A stretch of DNA of 5,300 nt from the NCBI GenBank assembly GCA_013698435.1, contig JACCVA010000392.1, positions 1-5,300 on the forward strand, in the 5' to 3' direction. This DNA comes from Nocardioidaceae bacterium (GTDB taxonomy: Bacteria; Actinomycetota; Actinomycetes; Propionibacteriales; Nocardioidaceae). The notes under the pieces are model-generated. The model ran no database searches. It was given only the letters and a program-made list of their open reading frames with translations, and was not told the DNA's origin. This document shows, piece by piece, positions 1-5,300 of the stretch (its first letter is position 1; the number at the start of each line of letters is the position of its first letter). The position numbers and the translations under genes were made by a program.

Positions 1-368
<368 letters not shown>

Positions 369-407
369 GCTCCTCATCCTGCCCGAGAAAACGTCAGTCG
401 GCTCAGG

Positions 408-677
408 TCAGGCGGTCGGTCGGGGATCCTCTCCGGGTTCGGAAGATGGCCGCTCCCCCGTCGGCGGGTCGGCCGGTTCGTCGTGCGGTCCGGATCCGTC
501 GTCCTCCAGCTCCGCCGCTGTGGGGACCTTGATGTTGCGCAGCTGCTTGTTCATGCTGCGCCACAGCAGATATGTCGCCACGGCCAGCGCGACCACCAGC
601 ACGAAGGCGATCCAACCCGGCTTGACGTCTTCGGGATCGTAGGCGACGTAGACGACGGTGGCCCAGTGCATCGTCAT
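408..677 (-). CDS. Small single-pass membrane protein, conserved hypothetical (Rv1083-like by position)
   Basis: This 89-residue protein has one clear membrane segment at about residues 21-39 (WIAFVLVVALAVATYLLW). Basic residues follow it (R40, K44, R47, K50), so the positive-inside rule puts the C-terminus in the cytoplasm. A short conserved-looking stretch, SMNKQLRNIKVP, comes next, then a disordered tail rich in Pro, Glu and Asp (about residues 55-89). The ATG at 677 overlaps the mca stop codon as ATGA, and no Shine-Dalgarno sequence is visible, so translation is probably coupled to mca. By position and size it corresponds to the small hypothetical protein after mca in M. tuberculosis (Rv1083, from memory). 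Function is unknown; a membrane anchor or partner for Mca or the DUF255 protein is only an inference. The competing ORF at 403-888 in another frame overlaps mca deeply and is a shadow. Confidence 0.85.
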   Translation of the reverse strand: MTMHWATVVYVAYDPEDVKPGWIAFVLVVALAVATYLLWRSMNKQLRNIKVPTAAELEDDGSGPHDEPADPPTGERPSSEPGEDPRPTA

Positions 678-1582
678 GCACCGATGCTTTCGGGCTGCCC
701 GTCATAGGTCGCGGCGAGGTCGTGCACGCCGGCAAAGAGGTCGTCCTCGGGGATCTCGGAGTCGACCAGCGAGTGGACGAGCTCGAAGTCCTCGGTCGGC
801 CAGGCCCGCTGGCTGACCTCCAGCGGCACCGCGAACCAGTGACCCTCGGGGTCGATCTGGGTCGCGTGGGCCAGTAGCGCCTGGTCACGGACGGCGAAGT
901 AGTCGGCGCACGGCACGCGCGTCGTCACCCGGCGCTCGTGCTCGGGGTTGGGCTCCCACTCGGCGAGGCGCTCGGCGTACGGCGACTCGAGGCCGCGGGC
1001 GAGCATGGCCTCATGCAAGGCCACGATGCGGTCGCGATGGAACGTGTGCTGGTAATACAGCTTCAGCGGCTGCCAGGGTGTGCCGGCGTCTGGATAGGAG
1101 TCGGGGTCGCCCGCCGTCTCCCACGCCCGCATCGAGACCAGATGACACATCACATGGTCGGGATGCGGGTAGCCGCCGTTCTCGTCGTACGTCGAGATCA
1201 CATGCGGCCGGAACTCGCGGATCAGGCGCACCAGCGGTTCGGTGGCTTCGTCGACCGGCGTCAGCGCGAAGCATCCTTGCGGCAGCGGCGGCTTCGGGTC
1301 GCCTTCGGGCCACCCCGAGTCCACGAAACCGAGCCAGTCCTGCCGCACCCCGAGGATCTGTCGGGCCTTGTCCATCTCAGCCCGACGTACCTCGGTCATG
1401 TTCGCCAGCACGTCCGGGCGGTCCATGCTCGGGTTGAGGATCGAGCCGCGCTCGCCCCCGGTGCAAGTGACGACGTGGACGTCGACCCCGTCGGCGACGT
1501 ACTTGGCTGTCGACGCGGCGCCCTTGCTCGACTCGTCGTCGGGGTGCGCGTGGACATGCATCAGCCGCAACCCCTCATTCAC
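674..1582 (-). CDS. mca: Mycothiol S-conjugate amidase Mca
   Basis: Mca cleaves mycothiol S-conjugates of electrophiles and drugs into a mercapturic acid, which is exported, and glucosaminyl-inositol, which is recycled into mycothiol. It is a cytoplasmic zinc amidase of the PIG-L/LmbE fold. The 302-residue protein has the AHPDDE motif (H13, D16) and HPDH (H143) as expected zinc ligands, D15 as candidate catalytic base, and conserved blocks TGGERG (41-46), LGFVDSG (84-90), TYDENGGYPHPDH (131-143) and ATQIDPEG (240-247). The ESSKGA sequence with Lys20 is the Mca-type signature; the related deacetylase MshB has Ser there (family knowledge). The start is GTG at 1582, with the GAGG core of a purine-rich Shine-Dalgarno 7 bases upstream. 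It is the first gene of a minus-strand operon and overlaps the next gene by ATGA. Length and motifs are complete. Confidence 0.97.
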   Translation of the reverse strand: MNEGLRLMHVHAHPDDESSKGAASTAKYVADGVDVHVVTCTGGERGSILNPSMDRPDVLANMTEVRRAEMDKARQILGVRQDWLGFVDSGWPEGDPKPPLPQGCFALTPVDEATEPLVRLIREFRPHVISTYDENGGYPHPDHVMCHLVSMRAWETAGDPDSYPDAGTPWQPLKLYYQHTFHRDRIVALHEAMLARGLESPYAERLAEWEPNPEHERRVTTRVPCADYFAVRDQALLAHATQIDPEGHWFAVPLEVSQRAWPTEDFELVHSLVDSEIPEDDLFAGVHDLAATYDGQPESIGA

Positions 1583-1708
1583 TGCACTACCTCACTCCCT
1601 GCACGCCGGCCGGCGATGGTCCGAGGACAATGGTGGCAGGCACGCTCCGCGTGCCGCGACCTGGCGTCGCCTACCTCATACAACCTCGACCTACGGAGCA
1701 CATTCCCG
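1583..1708. promoter_or_regulatory. Divergent promoter region between mca and the DUF4307 gene
   Basis: These 126 bases separate two genes read in opposite directions, so they must carry the promoter of each unless transcription enters from elsewhere. Near the DUF4307 side, TACAAC at 1679-1684 resembles a -10 box on the plus strand, but no convincing -35 precedes it at 16-18 bases. No clear mca promoter can be named. A perfect hairpin lies at 1639-1655: GGCACGC, loop tcc, GCGTGCC. It could be an operator or an RNA hairpin in the mca leader. Confidence 0.5.
1590..1599 (-). promoter_or_regulatory. Ribosome binding site of mca, deciding its GTG start
   Basis: Read on the minus strand this is GGGAGTGAGG. 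Its GAGG core (1590-1593) lies 7 bases before the GTG at 1582-1580. The next in-frame ATG is residue 8 (just before the HVHAHPDDE motif) and has no comparable upstream purine run, so GTG is preferred. Confidence 0.7.
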
Positions 1709-2125
1709 ATGACGGATCCGCGCACTCCGGATGCCGGCCGGCAGACGGTGGCCGAGCGGTACGGCACCCCGTCGGCGGGAGGTCGCCGCGCTCTCCAGAT
1801 CGTGATCGCGGTGCTGGTTCTGGTCTGCCTCAGCTGGTTGGGGTGGGCGGCCTGGACACATGCCAACCAGCAGGTCGACGGCGAGCTGACGTCGTTTGAC
1901 GTCGTCTCCGCGCACGAGGTGGCAGTCGTGATCGACGTACGCCGAGGCAGCGGCGAAGCGGTCGAGTGCACCCTGCAGGCCAAGGCAGCAGACTTCGCCG
2001 TGGTGGGCGAGGAAGTCGTCGTGATCCCGGCCGGTGACGAAGGCACGGTCACGCAGGAGCTGACGTTGCGCACCGACCGCGAAGCCACCACGGCAACGGT
2101 CAAGGACTGCCGGACGGCACCCTGA
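1709..2125 (+). CDS. DUF4307 single-pass membrane protein
   Basis: This 138-residue protein has a short N-terminal cytoplasmic stretch with the family-typical AERYGTP (15-21). One membrane helix follows at about 29-49 (LQIVIAVLVLVCLSWLGWAAW). The C-terminal domain, predicted to be outside the cell and rich in beta strands, holds two cysteines (C87 and C134) that could form a disulfide. Small actinobacterial proteins of this build that sit between mca and greA are assigned to DUF4307 (Rv1081c in M. tuberculosis, from memory); function is unknown. The ATG at 1709 has GGAG at 1695-1698, 10 bases upstream. The frame stays open further upstream to 938, but only antisense to mca, so the longer ORF is rejected. 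The gene diverges from mca and lies 134 bases before greA. Confidence 0.9.
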   Translation: MTDPRTPDAGRQTVAERYGTPSAGGRRALQIVIAVLVLVCLSWLGWAAWTHANQQVDGELTSFDVVSAHEVAVVIDVRRGSGEAVECTLQAKAADFAVVGEEVVVIPAGDEGTVTQELTLRTDREATTATVKDCRTAP

Positions 2126-2168
2126 GCGCCTCCCTCTCGTCGTCCGGGCGTCCACTGCGGGTCACGTT

Positions 2169-2197
2169 TTGCGGTAGAGGGGTGCACCTTTGATAAC
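2169..2197 (+). promoter_or_regulatory. Probable greA promoter
   Basis: TTGCGG (2169-2174) and GATAAC (2192-2197) are separated by 17 bases and fit a housekeeping-sigma promoter (TTG of the -35; ATAA of the -10). An alternative -10 reading is TAACCT at 2194-2199. The transcript would start near 2204-2206, giving a leader of about 55 bases. The spacer contains an 8-bp perfect palindrome, GGTGCACC (2181-2188). The assignment rests on pattern only. Confidence 0.5.
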
Positions 2198-2246
2198 CTC
2201 GTTCCTTCCCCAATTCGGGCGCTGTAGTTCTGCATGCCCGCACGCT

Positions 2247-2251
2247 AGGAG
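2247..2251 (+). promoter_or_regulatory. Ribosome binding site of greA
   Basis: AGGAG lies 8 bases before the GTG at 2260, a near-ideal spacing. It supports the GTG start over any later codon. Confidence 0.8.
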
Positions 2252-2259
2252 CACAACCC

Positions 2260-2769
2260 GTGACACAGCCCACCGCTGAGAGCGCCATCTGGCTGACCCA
2301 GGAGGCGCACGACCGTCTTGTCGACGAAGTAGCGCACCTCAAGGGTCCCGCCCGAGCTGAGATCTCCCTGCGCATCGCCGAGGCTCGTGAAGAAGGCGAC
2401 CTGCGCGAGAACGGCGGATACCACGCCGCGCGCGAGGAACAGAGCAAGGCCGAGGCTCGGATCGCCCAGCTCGAAGACATGCTCCGCCGCGCCCAGGTCG
2501 GTGAGACGCCGGCGAACGACGGCGTCGTCGAAGCCGGCATGAAGGTCACCGTGAGGTTCGCCGACGACTCCGAGACCGAGACGTTCTTGCTCGGCGCCCG
2601 CGAGATGCTCGGCCTCGACGACAGTGTCGACGTGGGCGTCTACTCGCCGCAGTCGCCGATGGGATCAGCCATCCTCGGCAAGAAGCCGGGCGACAAGGCG
2701 ACGTTCACTGCCCCCAACGGCAAGGACATCTCCGTCGAGATCGTCGCGGCCAAGCCCTTCACCTCCTGA
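2260..2769 (+). CDS. greA: Transcription elongation factor GreA
   Basis: GreA enters the secondary channel of RNA polymerase and stimulates cleavage of backtracked RNA so that stalled complexes can resume. The 169-residue protein has the N-terminal antiparallel coiled coil (about 13-82). Its tip motif EGDLRENGGYHAAREEQ (45-61) keeps the acidic residues D47 and E50, equivalent to the catalytic D41 and E44 of E. coli GreA. The C-terminal FKBP-like domain (about 88-169) carries the family signature SPMGSAILGKKPGD (132-145). The GGYHAA variant of the tip is usual in actinobacteria, and the length matches the family. The GTG start at 2260 has AGGAG 8 bases upstream. It has its own likely promoter and converges with ilvA downstream. 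Nothing is missing. Confidence 0.97.
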   Translation: MTQPTAESAIWLTQEAHDRLVDEVAHLKGPARAEISLRIAEAREEGDLRENGGYHAAREEQSKAEARIAQLEDMLRRAQVGETPANDGVVEAGMKVTVRFADDSETETFLLGAREMLGLDDSVDVGVYSPQSPMGSAILGKKPGDKATFTAPNGKDISVEIVAAKPFTS

Positions 2770-2773
2770 CAGT

Positions 2774-2871
2774 CCGGCTGTTGCGGACGTCTTCCGACAC
2801 ACGACGGCAGACGAACGCCCACACCCCGCTTCCGCGGACGTCTTCCGACACACGACGGCAGACGTACACCC
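2774..2871. repeat. 51-bp tandem duplication with a perfect 31-bp core
   Basis: Positions 2783-2813 and 2834-2864 are identical over 31 bases (beginning GCGGACGTCTTCCGAC and ending GGCAGACG), with a 51-base period. Similarity continues outward with a few mismatches, so 2774-2820 and 2825-2871 align over 47 bases with about six mismatches. This looks like a tandem duplication of almost the whole unit. It lies entirely in the convergent gap after greA. Each core can fold into an imperfect hairpin. No coding role is apparent, and the 20-base gap between cores is too short for a CRISPR spacer. Confidence 0.9.
2838..2865. terminator. Imperfect hairpin in repeat copy 2, candidate bidirectional terminator
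   Basis: ACGTCTTCCG (2838-2847) and CGGCAGACGT (2856-2865) pair as a 10-bp stem with one T/C mismatch around an 8-base loop. Copy 1 of the repeat forms the same stem one pair shorter. There is no T-tract, but many actinobacterial intrinsic terminators lack one. The position between convergent greA and ilvA fits a terminator for both. Weak evidence. Confidence 0.3.
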
Positions 2872-2928
2872 GACAGACGTACGCCCCGACAACCAGCAAC
2901 GGCCCCGCCGACAACCCGGCAGACCTCG

Positions 2929-2943
2929 CCACTGCAGCGGTGG
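2929..2943. terminator. Short hairpin near the ilvA 3' end, weak terminator candidate
   Basis: CCACTG (2929-2934), loop CAG, CGGTGG (2938-2943) gives a 6-bp stem in RNA including one U-G pair. It lies 17 bases beyond the ilvA stop on the minus strand. There is no T-tract, and such short stems arise by chance in GC-rich DNA. Confidence 0.2.
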
Positions 2944-2959
2944 GCACCAGACGAACGCC

Positions 2960-4228
2960 TCAGCTGACCCTAGGGTCGTAGCCGCCGGCGCGGAGCTTGG
3001 CGAGTACCTGCTCGCTGTGGCTGTGGCCGCGCATCTCCATCTGCAGGACGACCTCGACCTGGTCGAGTGGCAGGGACTCCGACGTCCGCTCGTGCACGAC
3101 ATCCAACACGTTGGCGTCCGCGGCGCTGAGCTCGTTGAGGAGCCGCGCGAGCCCACCGGGGCGGTCAGGGATGCGGCAGCGGATGGCCAGGTAGCGCCCC
3201 TGGGCGGCCATCCCGTGCCGGATCACCCGCATCAGCAGCAGCGGGTCGATGTTGCCTCCGGACAAGACCACCACCACCGGCCCGGCGAACGCGGTCGGGT
3301 CATCCATCAGCGCCGCGACGGCAGCAGCACCCGCTGGCTCGACGACTACCTTGGCGCGTTCGAGCAGCGCGAGCAGCGCCGTCGACAGCGACTCCTCGGA
3401 GACCGTCCGGATCTCGTCGACGTAGCGTTGGATCGCTTCGAAGGGCACGGCACCGGGGCACCCTACGGCGATCCCGTCCGCCATCGTCGCCATGCTTCGC
3501 AGCGGGACCGGCTTGCCGGCCGACAGGGAAGCCGGGTACGCGGCCGCAGACTCGGCCTGGACGCCCACGACCCTCACGTCGGTACGCACAGCCTTGATCG
3601 CGGTGGCGATGCCCGCCAGGAACCCTCCCCCGCCGGTGGGCACGATGACCGTCTCCACATCAGGCGTCTGCTCGAGGATCTCAAGCCCGCAGGTCCCCTG
3701 CCCGGTGACGATGTCGGCATGGTCGAAGGGGTGGATGAGGACGGCGCCGGTTCTCGCCTCGAACTCGCGGGCGGCCACCAGGCACTCGTCGATGGTGTGC
3801 CCGACGAACTCGACGTCTGCCCCGTACCCGCGGGTCGCCTTCTCCTTCGGGATCGGGGCGCCGTTCGGCATGAACACGGTGGCCTTGATGCCCAGCATCT
3901 GTGCTGCCAGTGCCACACCCTGCGCGTGGTTGCCGGCACTCGCCGCAACGACACCGCGAGCGCGCTCGTCGGCAGAGAGGTTGTTGATGCGCAGGTAGGC
4001 GCCGCGGATCTTGAAGGAGCCGGTGCGCTGCAGGTTCTCGCACTTGAGCGAGACCGCTGTCCCCGTGAGCGCGCTGAGCCAGCGAGACGTCTCCATCGGT
4101 GTGACGAGGGCGGTGCCCGCGAGCCGCCCTCGCGCAGCCTCGATCGCCGCCAGCGTCACCGGGGGCCCCGCCTCTGTGAGGTCGGCCGGCGTGGCGGAGG
4201 CGCCCGAGACAGCGTCACTGGGGTCCAT
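2960..4228 (-). CDS. ilvA: Threonine ammonia-lyase (threonine dehydratase) with C-terminal ACT domain
   Basis: This PLP enzyme deaminates L-threonine to 2-oxobutanoate, the first committed step to isoleucine (or a threonine-degrading step). The 422-residue protein has a fold-type II catalytic domain at about 23-335: PLP lysine K73 in GSFKIRGA, the substrate loop SAGNHAQG (97-104), the phosphate-binding PTGGGGFLAG (197-206) and LSGGN (322-326). One ACT domain (about 345-422, with RIPDRPGGLARLL) follows and would sense an amino acid. The single ACT and the length match the short one-ACT class found in many actinobacteria, rather than the roughly 500-residue E. coli IlvA with two C-terminal ACT-like modules. 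The N-terminal 20 residues are variable, so the ATG at 4228 is probable rather than certain; no good Shine-Dalgarno is seen. Biosynthetic or catabolic use cannot be told from sequence. It converges with greA and diverges from the MarR gene. Confidence 0.94.
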   Translation of the reverse strand: MDPSDAVSGASATPADLTEAGPPVTLAAIEAARGRLAGTALVTPMETSRWLSALTGTAVSLKCENLQRTGSFKIRGAYLRINNLSADERARGVVAASAGNHAQGVALAAQMLGIKATVFMPNGAPIPKEKATRGYGADVEFVGHTIDECLVAAREFEARTGAVLIHPFDHADIVTGQGTCGLEILEQTPDVETVIVPTGGGGFLAGIATAIKAVRTDVRVVGVQAESAAAYPASLSAGKPVPLRSMATMADGIAVGCPGAVPFEAIQRYVDEIRTVSEESLSTALLALLERAKVVVEPAGAAAVAALMDDPTAFAGPVVVVLSGGNIDPLLLMRVIRHGMAAQGRYLAIRCRIPDRPGGLARLLNELSAADANVLDVVHERTSESLPLDQVEVVLQMEMRGHSHSEQVLAKLRAGGYDPRVS

Positions 4229-4235
4229 GGTCCGC

Positions 4236-4241
4236 AGCCTA
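4236..4241 (-). promoter_or_regulatory. Possible -10 box of ilvA for a leaderless transcript
   Basis: On the minus strand TAGGCT fits TANNNT and lies 7 bases before the ATG at 4228, the geometry of leaderless actinobacterial mRNAs. The ORF also lacks a clear Shine-Dalgarno. No -35 is recognisable at the right distance. A TTGACC on the minus strand (4281-4286) is too far from this box and has no good -10 of its own. Tentative. Confidence 0.25.
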
Positions 4242-4306
4242 GGCCGTTTCGCCCTGACACCCGCGGCGGTCGCCCTGAGCGGTCAAGGTGGCGGACCTCA
4301 CACTAT

Positions 4307-4342
4307 TTGCATGTTACATACATCCAGTTGTATGCTTGCGCC
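4307..4342 (+). promoter_or_regulatory. Probable leaderless promoter of the marR-MFS operon
   Basis: TATGCT (4331-4336) fits the TANNNT -10 consensus and ends exactly 6 bases before the ATG at 4343, so transcription would begin at or next to the start codon. TTGCAT (4307-4312) could serve as the -35 with an 18-base spacer. No Shine-Dalgarno precedes the ATG, as expected for a leaderless mRNA. The region is A+T-rich against a GC-rich background. Confidence 0.55.
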
Positions 4343-4348
4343 ATGCAA
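4307..4348. promoter_or_regulatory. Probable MarR operator cluster
   Basis: Four TTGyATG-like half-sites occur: TTGCATG (4307-4313, plus), CATACAT (4317-4323, minus orientation), TTGTATG (4328-4334, plus) and CATGCAA (4342-4348, minus orientation). They form an imperfect 17-bp palindrome (4307-4323) and a 21-bp one (4328-4348). The central pair also gives a perfect 6-bp inverted repeat, CATACA and TGTATG, with a 6-base spacer (4317-4334). The sites cover the proposed -35, -10 and start codon, so binding would block transcription. MarR proteins typically bind such 16-20 bp palindromes in their own promoter (family knowledge). Confidence 0.6.
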
Positions 4349-4828
4349 GTTTTTGAGACGCCTGCCTCTCCGGAGGAGTCGGTGATCGCGCTACTCATGC
4401 AGGCCGGCCGTCGCCTCCGCACTCGCCACCCCGAGGACGAGGTCGACCCGTCCTGCTTCCCGCTGGCCAAACGGCTCATGTGCGGTGACGCGATGCGCGT
4501 CTCCGACCTCGCCGGTCAGGTCCAGCTCGACACGTCGACCGTCAGCCGGCAGATCAAGCAGCTCGAGTACAAGGGCTTCCTCGAACGTACGTCGGACCCT
4601 GACGACGGTCGCGCCAGCCTCGTTCGGCTCACCGACCACGGCCGCGCCACCATGGAGGCCGCCTTCCGGCGCCGCCGAGAGCGCATCAAGGCCGCCCTCG
4701 ACCCCTGGAGCGAGCGCGACCGCGCCCAGCTCCAGAAACTCCTCACCCGCCTCGCCGCAGACCTGCGCGTGGCCAATGACCTCGACGCGCAAGCAGTCGA
4801 CACCTCGTCCGAAAGCCAGCTCAGATGA
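4343..4828 (+). CDS. MarR-family transcriptional regulator
   Basis: This 161-residue protein has the winged helix-turn-helix of the MarR family. MRVSDLAGQVQLDTSTVSRQ (51-70) is the helix-turn-helix with its recognition helix, and DPDDGRASLVRLTDHG (85-100) is the wing with the conserved D88 and R90. Terminal helices (about 11-30 and 101-148) would form the dimer interface. Such proteins are usually repressors released by small ligands or by oxidation. It overlaps a DHA2-type efflux gene by ATGA, so it most likely controls that pump and itself through the upstream half-sites. Two cysteines (C38, C47) precede the DNA-binding domain. ATG at 4343 is chosen because the promoter-like island ends there; the frame stays open upstream only antisense to ilvA. 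The ligand is unknown. Confidence 0.92.
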   Translation: MQVFETPASPEESVIALLMQAGRRLRTRHPEDEVDPSCFPLAKRLMCGDAMRVSDLAGQVQLDTSTVSRQIKQLEYKGFLERTSDPDDGRASLVRLTDHGRATMEAAFRRRRERIKAALDPWSERDRAQLQKLLTRLAADLRVANDLDAQAVDTSSESQLR

Positions 4829-5300
4829 CCCAGCCACAGATCCCTGACTCCCAGGGCTACCTCTCCCACCGCCAGATCCTCATCGTGATGGGCGGGTTGA
4901 TGGCCGGCATGTTCCTCGCCGCCCTCGACCAGTCCATCGTCGGTACGGCGCTGCCCCGCATCACCAGCGAGCTCGGCGGGCTGGACAAGCTCTCCTGGGT
5001 GGTGACGGCGTACCTGCTCACCCAGACCGCGTCGACTCCCCTGTGGGGCAAGATCTCCGACCTCTACGGGCGCAAGCTGATCTTCCAGGCCGCCATCATC
5101 ACGTTCCTCGCCGGCTCGCTGCTGGCCGGCCTGGCGCAGGGCATCGGTGAGCTCATCGCGTTCCGCGCCGTCCAGGGACTCGGTGGCGGCGGCTTGTTCG
5201 CGCTTGCCCTGGCCACCATGGGCGACATCGTCCCGCCCCGTGAGCGTGGACGTTACGGCGGCTACTTCGGCGCCGTCTTCGGCACGTCGAGCGTGCTCGG
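4825..5300 (+). CDS. MFS drug efflux transporter, DHA2 (EmrB/QacA) type, N-terminal part, cut by window edge
   Basis: 158 complete codons are visible; family members are usually about 470-700 residues with 14 membrane helices, driving drug export with the proton gradient. Visible hallmarks: the motif D1-like LDQSIVGTALP (34-44, acidic D35 in helix 1), motif A GKISDLYGRK (75-84) in the first cytoplasmic loop and motif B RAVQGLGGG (114-122) in helix 4. Membrane segments run at about 17-36, 56-74, 85-105 and 111-133, with a fifth beginning near 146. The ATG at 4825 overlaps the marR stop as ATGA with no clear Shine-Dalgarno, so translation is likely coupled. It is therefore co-transcribed with, and probably repressed by, the MarR protein. 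The substrate cannot be deduced. Confidence 0.93.
   Translation, partial: MTQPQIPDSQGYLSHRQILIVMGGLMAGMFLAALDQSIVGTALPRITSELGGLDKLSWVVTAYLLTQTASTPLWGKISDLYGRKLIFQAAIITFLAGSLLAGLAQGIGELIAFRAVQGLGGGGLFALALATMGDIVPPRERGRYGGYFGAVFGTSSVL

Larger units (their letters stand above)
2808..2960. repeat. Four dispersed copies of a 13-bp motif CAGACGwACrCCy
   Basis: The copies are at 2808-2820 (CAGACGAACGCCC), 2859-2871 (CAGACGTACACCC), 2874-2886 (CAGACGTACGCCC) and 2948-2960 (CAGACGAACGCCT). The first two belong to the 51-bp duplication; the third follows the second in tandem at 15 bases; the fourth lies outside it and reaches the first base of the ilvA stop codon. The spacings of 51, 15 and 74 bases are irregular. 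The motif could be a protein-binding site or decayed copies of an older repeat. Confidence 0.75.

Noticed and set aside
938..2125. A 395-codon plus-strand ORF antisense to mca and in frame with DUF4307.
   Set aside because: The upstream part is low-complexity, Arg/His-rich antisense translation; the ATG at 1709 with GGAG upstream starts the recognisable protein.
2783..2864. CRISPR-like pair of 31-bp repeats with internal dyad symmetry.
   Set aside because: There are only two copies, the gap between them is 20 bases, similarity extends into that gap, and no cas genes are visible.
2759..2947. A small minus-strand ORF with a repeated FVCRRVSEDVR-like peptide, and a plus-strand counterpart at 2781-2981.
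   Set aside because: The peptide repeat only mirrors the 51-bp DNA duplication (17 codons). There is no convincing ribosome binding site or protein similarity, and both ORFs overlap the end of greA or ilvA.
4281..4286. TTGACC on the minus strand, a near-consensus -35 for ilvA.
   Set aside because: No acceptable -10 hexamer occurs 16-19 bases downstream, and the TAGGCT box near the start codon is about 39 bases away.
2624..4828. A 734-codon plus-strand ORF crossing the greA end, the gap, all of ilvA antisense and the MarR gene.
   Set aside because: It is a GC-rich open frame antisense to a clear ilvA, and only its last 161 codons (the MarR gene from 4343) resemble a protein. The promoter island before 4343 marks the real start.
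4391..4837. A minus-strand ORF of 148 codons opposite the MarR gene.
   Set aside because: It is a shadow of the well-supported MarR frame with no family resemblance.

Overview
The window is strongly GC-rich, densely coded DNA from a mycothiol-producing actinobacterium. Three things point there: a mycothiol S-conjugate amidase gene (mca), a GreA with the DLRENGGYHAA tip typical of actinobacteria, and the gene order greA / DUF4307 / mca / small membrane protein / DUF255 protein. From memory this matches Mycobacterium tuberculosis Rv1080c to Rv1084. A Nocardioides-like or other Propionibacteriales member is my guess from overall character only; sequence reading alone cannot settle the genus.

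Left part (1-1582, minus strand): an operon reading right to left. mca starts with GTG at 1582 behind a good ribosome binding site. It overlaps by ATGA with an 89-residue single-pass membrane protein (408-677), which is followed after 39 bases by a thioredoxin-fold DUF255 (YyaL/SPATA20-like) protein that runs off the left edge. The theme is thiol and redox detoxification. A 126-base divergent region (1583-1708) with a perfect 7-bp hairpin separates mca from a DUF4307 membrane protein (1709-2125, plus), followed by greA (2260-2769, plus), which probably has its own promoter.

Middle: greA and the threonine ammonia-lyase gene ilvA (2960-4228, minus) converge on a 190-base gap. The gap holds a 51-bp tandem duplication with a perfect 31-bp core, a foldable hairpin in each copy, and four copies of a 13-bp CAGACGwACrCCy motif. 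This is the most unexplained structure in the window; a transcription-termination role is plausible but unproven.

Right part (4229-5300): ilvA diverges from a MarR-family regulator (4343-4828, plus), which overlaps by ATGA with the start of a DHA2/EmrB-QacA-type MFS efflux transporter that runs off the right edge. This is a classic regulator-pump operon. Its promoter is an A+T-rich island with four TTGyATG-like half-sites and a -10 box (TATGCT) six bases before the ATG. That suggests a leaderless mRNA under MarR autoregulation.

No mobile element, RNA gene or CRISPR array was seen. Most of the window is ordinary conserved actinobacterial chromosome; the novelty lies in the intergenic DNA.
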